Shown piece after piece: positions 58,955 through 64,000 of a DNA stretch of 64,000 nucleotides. Numbering within the stretch: position 1 is the stretch's first letter; each line of letters begins with the position of its first letter. The translations under genes and the position numbers were made by a program. Source of the DNA: Dorea_D hominis (GTDB lineage: Bacteria; Bacillota; Clostridia; Lachnospirales; Lachnospiraceae); contig NZ_JACOOY010000001.1 of assembly GCF_014287705.1 (NCBI RefSeq), positions 231,602-295,601 on the forward strand, read 5' to 3'. Under the pieces are notes generated by a model. The model did not search any database, was not told the DNA's origin, and was given only the letters and a program-made list of their open reading frames with translations.

Positions 58955-61159
58955 CTATCGCTCTCCTTTCTCAACATTTTCATTGCAGCGTTTTTTAGGT
59001 ATTATTACCAGAACAATTGCTGTCCACAGTAAAAAGATTCCTGCTATTACCAGCATCTGTTTTTTGTCACACCACGGCTCTTTTGTCTCTTTATACACTT
59101 GCAGATACAAATTTTCAAAATGATTCCTTCCATCTACTTTCAATTTTCCTTTATAACTGTGCATATAAAACTCTTTTCTATACCACACCCGTAATTTGCC
59201 TTTATGAGGTTTTTTATTCCAGATTCGTAAATGATAATCCTTATTCTCTTTTGTTGGTGTTACTTTTGGAAATTTAAGTATGACACTTCCATGCTCTCCC
59301 ACCTTATCAGCCTGTATTTTTCCCCGGTAAATCCGGTTTCCCTTCTCATCTGTTAATTGTACCTGCAAAATATCATTAAACTCTTTTGCACGGTCTCCGG
59401 CACTTACGATCAATCCAATTCTGTTAAATGAATGTAATGCCTCAAACTTCTGATTTATATGGACTGTTTTTCCTACATCTTCCATCTTCTTTGCAGATGT
59501 TCCATTAATACAGTGCACACTCCACTGATACACAGGAATTTTGGATTTTCTCATCTGTTCTCCACTTACAAGGCAGATACAGATCACACACACAAGAAGC
59601 ACCAGTTCTGTCCAGCCACATTTATATGCATATTTCTCATCCCTTTTCTGAAATAACTTTTCCTTACTCTCATCAATCCCTGCCATTCCCAATAATAGAA
59701 ACAGCATCACAAATGGCATACCGTAAGAGCTTTTTATTTCCCAGATACAATAAAAAAGAATTCCACCTAATATAGATACTGCCCAGAATACCTGAAGGAT
59801 ATCTTCTTTTTTCCTTTTCAGCAGTCTCCATAATGCCAGACACAGAAAAGCCATATTAGAGATCCTGAATCCATAGCAGTATGCCCGGAACAGATCGAAT
59901 CTGCTTCCTAATATCCATGTGTACAGCGGTGTATTCTTCTGATCCTGCGAAATTTTTTCTATCAGGTCTCCTCCATCCGCATAACACCACGAAACCATAA
60001 GTTTCTTCTGTTCAAAAGCCATCAGTTCACTGAAACTGTAACTTTTATAATTTTTTATCATCCGGTCAACTGTCGCCTGTGTTTTCTCTTCTTTTGTCCT
60101 GAACTGATGTGTATAAGCATAATCTTCTTTATTGTGCTCTCCGTCTCCATGTGACGCCATCATTAACCAATGTGTAATTGGATAATTCTGTGCTGAGACT
60201 GTTTCAAAATACGACTGGTTTAATCCCGATATGCCATGCGAAACTACAATTCCTATAAGCAGTACGATTCCAAAGCTCTGTATACTTTCTTTTATTTTCT
60301 TTTTTCCAATAAGATGATCCAAAATATAACAGAAAACAAATGCAATCATCGGGATCACTACCGTTGGACGGATATAATAACCGGTTATTCCGAATACAGC
60401 AAACAATATTGCAGAAATAACTCTGTCTTTCCATGACTCTTCTTTCAAAAGTCTGACTCCGAAATAGATTACTGCCGCCGTAAAAGGGATGGAAAATGAG
60501 CAGGTATATATCCACATTGGCAAAATATAATAAATCGGATTCAACACACATAATGTCAGAATTTTCGCTCCGCCTTTTAAACCTCCGATACGAATTCCTG
60601 TCAAATATAAAAATATTGTCGCAATAATCATTCCTGCCACAGATAAAGCTAACAGAGCAAACTGTACTTCTGTGATACCGGCACGGGACAACATATTGAT
60701 AAATTTTGCAAATATAACAGTCAGGAAATAATTATTGGAAAACATTCCGAAATAAGATGCATGCGGTGCTGTATCAGAAATCGGCTTTTCTCCTGTCTTT
60801 GCGAGATACATTGCCATATCCTGCATGTTATATGCATCTGTAGACGAAAATGGAAGAAAATTACTAAGAATAACTCCGAAACCAGCTAATAATATCACAA
60901 ATAATATACCCGTGTATATCCAGAGTCCCTTTTTTCCCATCTTGTCCAAACATCTGAAAAGGATGAGCAGAGAACTGCCAAGCAACAATGCAATAAGAAT
61001 TGGAAGCAGCAACCGCATTACCGGTGACAAAATATCTGCAAACACCTGGCTTTGTGCTGTCACGATTGTCCCTGCTTCTATAAATACAATAAAAAATAAA
61101 GTCAATGCCATAACGGCTTTATATAGATTCAATTGTAATTTCATTCTAAAAGTATGCAT
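58955..61159 (-). CDS. GT-C-like polytopic membrane glycosyltransferase (Gtr third component)
   Basis: A 734-residue membrane protein: about ten or more hydrophobic helices in the first 450 residues, an outward loop after helix 2-3 with SSTDAYNMQDMAMYLAKTGEKPISDTAPH (an aspartate in the loop is typical of GT-C enzymes), then a C-terminal extracellular beta-sandwich-like domain (about residues 550-700) and a last helix. It probably takes a sugar from the lipid carrier made by GtrB and flipped by GtrA and adds it to a surface polymer. It is paralogous to the next gene. Confidence 0.75.
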   Translation of the reverse strand: MHTFRMKLQLNLYKAVMALTLFFIVFIEAGTIVTAQSQVFADILSPVMRLLLPILIALLLGSSLLILFRCLDKMGKKGLWIYTGILFVILLAGFGVILSNFLPFSSTDAYNMQDMAMYLAKTGEKPISDTAPHASYFGMFSNNYFLTVIFAKFINMLSRAGITEVQFALLALSVAGMIIATIFLYLTGIRIGGLKGGAKILTLCVLNPIYYILPMWIYTCSFSIPFTAAVIYFGVRLLKEESWKDRVISAILFAVFGITGYYIRPTVVIPMIAFVFCYILDHLIGKKKIKESIQSFGIVLLIGIVVSHGISGLNQSYFETVSAQNYPITHWLMMASHGDGEHNKEDYAYTHQFRTKEEKTQATVDRMIKNYKSYSFSELMAFEQKKLMVSWCYADGGDLIEKISQDQKNTPLYTWILGSRFDLFRAYCYGFRISNMAFLCLALWRLLKRKKEDILQVFWAVSILGGILFYCIWEIKSSYGMPFVMLFLLLGMAGIDESKEKLFQKRDEKYAYKCGWTELVLLVCVICICLVSGEQMRKSKIPVYQWSVHCINGTSAKKMEDVGKTVHINQKFEALHSFNRIGLIVSAGDRAKEFNDILQVQLTDEKGNRIYRGKIQADKVGEHGSVILKFPKVTPTKENKDYHLRIWNKKPHKGKLRVWYRKEFYMHSYKGKLKVDGRNHFENLYLQVYKETKEPWCDKKQMLVIAGIFLLWTAIVLVIIPKKRCNENVEKGER

Positions 61160-61300
61160 ATCTTTCTACTCTCGTATTTTATACCTCTATGATTTGTTCT
61201 TTTCGTAGTCTAGCACACTTTTTCCATTTATATGTCCATCTTCTGTAAAGCTTCAACAATTCTTAATATTATCTTCAGAAATTGTGGAAAAGGGAGCGAC

Positions 61301-61450
61301 TTAATCGTTCCGTTCCCTTTTTATTACATTAATAGTAATATCTAAATAAATATATGAATTATAGTAACTCAATCCATTTGGATGTTCAGGTTTTTCTAAT
61401 TTATATGTCGGTTTCCAGACATAATCTTTTTCTCCCAAATCATTTAACAT
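61301..61450 (-). CDS. Coupled micro-ORF (49 aa) after the second GT-C gene
   Basis: The ATG at 61450 overlaps the TAA of the 746-residue gene (TAATG), and the frame codes 49 residues: MLNDLGEKDYVWKPTYKLEK then PNGLSYYNSYIYLDITINVI. Its last codons are part of a terminator hairpin. It could be a real coupled peptide or the remains of a longer surface-glycan gene. No family is recognised. Confidence 0.35.
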   Translation of the reverse strand: MLNDLGEKDYVWKPTYKLEKPEHPNGLSYYNSYIYLDITINVIKRERND

Positions 61451-63660
61451 TATCCGTTTTCTTTCACTTTATTCAGGCATGCTTCCGGGCAACACAAAAA
61501 TACCATAGATGCAAGCACGCAAAAACATAAGCATATAACAAAAGCCGTTCTTCCAGAACACCATGCTTCCTGCTTTTCCAGATAAACACCCAGATACAGC
61601 CTTGACTTCATTTTATCGCCGGAAATTTTCATTACTCCTTTATAGCTATGGAGCACACCTTCTTTCCGTTTCCAGATATTTAAATTTCCTGCGTACTCAC
61701 TTTTCTTCCATATTGTTAATTTATATTTTCTTTTACCTTCTGGTAAAACTTTCGGAATTTTTAATACAACTTCCTGCTGCCTGGAAAGATTTTTTGCTGC
61801 AATTTCTCCACGATATAACAATTTTCCGGAAGTGTCCGTCAATTTCACATATATACTTGCATTATTCTCTTTGGCTTTTCCCTTTGCGCCAGCCATGAGA
61901 ACGATTCTGTTATATGGTCTGTCCGCATAAAAAATCTGCTCCAGACGAAATCGTTTCTGATATCCTTTTATTTTTCTTACAGATCCTATATCTGCACAAT
62001 GGACTTCCCATTCTTTATGTACCGTTACAGACTGACTGATTTCTGCATACATCATTACTGAAACACTCACGATAAATATAATTATTGTTGTTTTCTGCCA
62101 GAAGTTTTTGCCTCCCTCATTTATACAAATACATTTTTTCTTTTTTTCTTTCATCTGCTCTGCTAAATATTCCATTCCATAACTTCCAAGGAGCAAAAGA
62201 AACATAAGAAATGGCATTCCATAAGACGCTTTTATTTCCCATATACTGTAAAAACATACGCCACCTAAAAATGATAATGTATAAAACACCTGATTTACAT
62301 CCTGATTTCTTTTTTTCAGCATCTTCCATAATACAAGCAGAACCATCCCTATATTCGCAATACGAAAAGCATAACAATATGTTCGGAATAAATCCGATTT
62401 ACTTCCAAGAATCCAGTTGTAAATAACTGTATTTTTCCGGTTCTGTGAAACCTTTTCCAAAAGATCATTTCCATCAGCATAGCACCAGGAAATATCTAAT
62501 TTTTTATTTATAAAATCAAACAGCTCCGATAGCGAATATGCTTCATAATTCTCTTTTAACCGCTTTAAATCAGCCTTCTGTTTCTCCTCTTTTGACGGAA
62601 ACTGTATCGTATATTTATAATCTGCAATATCAAGTTCACCAGTTCCATGAGATGCCATCATCATCCAGTGTGTAATTGGAATATTCTGATCAGATACCTC
62701 CGAAAAATATCTGTGATTTATCTTTGAAATTCCACCTATTGTAATCGCTGAAACCACGATTACAATTCCAACACATTCTCCTACCTCTTTCCACTGACGT
62801 TTTCCTGCAATCAGCTCTACAATAAGGCATATTAAAAAAGCAATAGCCGGTATCACAACGGTCGGTCGTATATAATATCCAACTGCAAGACTTCCTGCAA
62901 ATAAAGCTGCAGATATACCTCTGCCCTTTCTTCCCTTTTCATGCAACAGACGAATAGCAAAGTATACTGTAGCAGCAGTAAATGGTACTGAAAGTGCATT
63001 TGTATATGCCCACAGCGGCAATATATAATATAGTGGATTACCTGCACAAAGTGCCAAAATCTCTGCTCCACCACGAATTCCCTTCACATATACTCCTGTC
63101 AAATACAAGAACATTGTTCCAACAAGCATCCCTCCAATTGTTAATATATATAATGGAATATATATATCCTGAATTCCAAGCCACAACAAAATCCTGAAAT
63201 ATTTTGCTAATAAAATTGTTAAAAAATAATTATTAGCATAATATCCAAAATATTCCATTGCATGAGGCGCATCCGCAGACACTCGGTGTTTCCCGGTCTT
63301 CGCCAAATAAAGTGCAAGATCCTGTACATTATAAGCATCCGATGAAGCAAATGGCTGAATATTATACAGAATTATTCCATACACAAGTAACATCATGAAT
63401 ACAATTACCAGCGTAGCTATTATAATTGACTTTTTTGAAGCATTTTGAAAAAAACGAAACAATAAAACATAACTGCCTATAACCGTCAAAATTAATATTA
63501 TTAAAAATGCTATCCTTACCGCTGGCTGTAAAACAGACATAAACACACTGTTATGAGCATGAAAAATCGTTCCACTCCCTATCATCAACAACACGCAAAA
63601 TGTTATAATCGTAATTATTTTATAAACACTCATACAAAATATTTTTTTATAATTACTCAT
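61450..63660 (-). CDS. Second GT-C-like polytopic membrane glycosyltransferase
   Basis: A 736-residue paralogue of the preceding GT-C protein, starting MSNYKKIFCMSVYKIITII. It has the same loop (ASSDAYNVQDLALYLAKTGKHRVSADAPH) and the same order: hydrophobic helices, PTVVIPAIAF, ITHWMMMASHGTGE, and a C-terminal beta-rich domain and final helix. ATG at 63660 follows AAAGGA by 9 bases. A candidate CodY box lies 67 bases before the start. Probably it adds another sugar, or the same to another polymer. Confidence 0.75.
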   Translation of the reverse strand: MSNYKKIFCMSVYKIITIITFCVLLMIGSGTIFHAHNSVFMSVLQPAVRIAFLIILILTVIGSYVLLFRFFQNASKKSIIIATLVIVFMMLLVYGIILYNIQPFASSDAYNVQDLALYLAKTGKHRVSADAPHAMEYFGYYANNYFLTILLAKYFRILLWLGIQDIYIPLYILTIGGMLVGTMFLYLTGVYVKGIRGGAEILALCAGNPLYYILPLWAYTNALSVPFTAATVYFAIRLLHEKGRKGRGISAALFAGSLAVGYYIRPTVVIPAIAFLICLIVELIAGKRQWKEVGECVGIVIVVSAITIGGISKINHRYFSEVSDQNIPITHWMMMASHGTGELDIADYKYTIQFPSKEEKQKADLKRLKENYEAYSLSELFDFINKKLDISWCYADGNDLLEKVSQNRKNTVIYNWILGSKSDLFRTYCYAFRIANIGMVLLVLWKMLKKRNQDVNQVFYTLSFLGGVCFYSIWEIKASYGMPFLMFLLLLGSYGMEYLAEQMKEKKKKCICINEGGKNFWQKTTIIIFIVSVSVMMYAEISQSVTVHKEWEVHCADIGSVRKIKGYQKRFRLEQIFYADRPYNRIVLMAGAKGKAKENNASIYVKLTDTSGKLLYRGEIAAKNLSRQQEVVLKIPKVLPEGKRKYKLTIWKKSEYAGNLNIWKRKEGVLHSYKGVMKISGDKMKSRLYLGVYLEKQEAWCSGRTAFVICLCFCVLASMVFLCCPEACLNKVKENG

Positions 63661-63726
63661 TCCACTTTTCCTTTCTCCTAAAACATCCATTGTAGCATTT
63701 TAACACAAACCCTCTATATATTTTTT

Positions 63727-63741
63727 GATTTTCAGAAAATA
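63727..63741. promoter_or_regulatory. Candidate CodY box upstream of the second GT-C gene
   Basis: GATTTTCAGAAAATA matches the CodY consensus AATTTTCWGAAAATT at 13 of 15 positions (mismatches at the two ends). It lies 67 bases before the start codon, with a further partial copy (ATATTTTCTGTTAG) beside it. The DNA is AT-rich, so a chance match is possible. Confidence 0.4.
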
Positions 63742-63850
63742 TTAAGAATAATATTTTCTGTTAGTATATTCTAACATATTTTTATTCTCATTTTGTGGTT
63801 ATAACCTACAGAACCTGCCAATGGCAGCTTCCTCCGGATGCTATGACAAA

Positions 63851-63890
63851 AAAGACTTTTTGGACAATTAATTTTCGTCAAAAAGTCTTT
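63851..63890 (-). terminator. Terminator of the partial gene at the right edge
   Basis: AAAGACTTTTTG at 63851-63862 and CAAAAAGTCTTT at 63879-63890 form a 12-bp stem. On the minus strand it is followed by a T run (TTTTTTGTC). Confidence 0.85.
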
Positions 63891-63903
63891 CGTAATTCTC
63901 AAG

Positions 63904-64000
63904 CTATTTTTTTTGTAAACTCAGAAGTACTCTTTTCTCCATGAAAAGATCCAAATACTTCAAGGCAACTGCAAGAACAAATGAAATTAAAATATGAAGG
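63904..64000 (-). CDS. C-terminal end of a membrane protein (partial)
   Basis: The last 31 codons of a minus-strand gene continuing past the window: LHILISFVLAVALKYLDLF, then MEKRVLLSLQKK and a TAG. The hydrophobic helix plus basic tail suggests a polytopic membrane protein, perhaps an acyltransferase or polysaccharide gene, given the surroundings. Too little is visible to assign it. Confidence 0.5.
   Translation of the reverse strand, partial: LHILISFVLAVALKYLDLFMEKRVLLSLQKK

Overview
The window looks like a piece of a spore-forming Lachnospiraceae (Firmicutes/Clostridia) chromosome of moderate-to-low GC. The host part carries sigK, a cotJC remnant, codY, IreB, a CIRCE-controlled groESL, an AroQ/shikimate-kinase fusion, GH25 muramidases, LCP proteins and a Gtr-type glycosylation set, nearly all on the minus strand. 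The family assignment rests on gene content and protein flavour; no rRNA is present to fix it.

Positions 1 to about 16,280 are the right part of a prophage whose left end lies outside the window. From the left: a minus-strand tail/head-completion module (tail chaperone, major tail protein, terminator, HK97-gp10, head closure, connector); a truncated major capsid gene fused by an internal deletion to a truncated DUF1492-type gene; then replication (DnaD-like initiator, RusA) and recombination (RecT, DUF1351, YqaJ exonuclease) genes; then a run of very small early genes. Two plus-strand cassettes with their own promoters (a membrane protein and a Cas2/VapD-like protein) sit inside the minus-strand early region. 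A Cro/CI-type switch with three near-identical ACAAG-N3-CTTGT operators lies at 11.16-11.27 kb. To its right, on the plus strand, are the repressor, an ImmA-like protease, a lipoprotein, a Uma2 nuclease, a NYN nuclease and a large serine recombinase. The Uma2 and NYN genes each follow a structured, terminator-bearing leader.

Right after the recombinase gene the sequence changes to an open frame for the C-terminal two thirds of CotJC, the manganese-catalase-like spore coat protein. The frame begins at its ELAH metal-binding motif. The prophage has therefore probably split cotJC, in the manner of the skin element in sigK. The prophage lacks terminase, portal and the capsid N-terminus in the visible part but keeps an apparently intact recombinase. 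The sigK gene itself, 20 kb away, is uninterrupted.

Positions 16.7-49.7 kb are ordinary housekeeping chromosome: HtrA protease, AzlCD, tRNA-Arg(CCG), EF-P, YqeG, chorismate mutase/shikimate kinase fusion, amidase, GalM, GuaB, GroEL/ES, CodY-TopA-DprA-ComM, SigK, the tRNA wobble-uridine pair TrhP/TrmR, RNase J, a Fur-family regulator, DUF1292-YqgF-IreB, MtaB, a histidine-less HPr-like protein, ThiI with a cysteine desulfurase, RsmE-PrmA, and a membrane-anchored cohesin-domain protein.

Positions 49.7-64 kb form a cell-surface glycan cluster: two LCP ligases around UDP-galactopyranose mutase, two tandem GH25 muramidases, then GtrA flippase, a GtrB-like lipid-sugar synthase and two large paralogous GT-C-like membrane proteins. 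This is consistent with decoration of a wall glycopolymer, possibly galactofuranose-containing. A candidate CodY box lies upstream of the second GT-C gene, and codY itself is encoded in this window.
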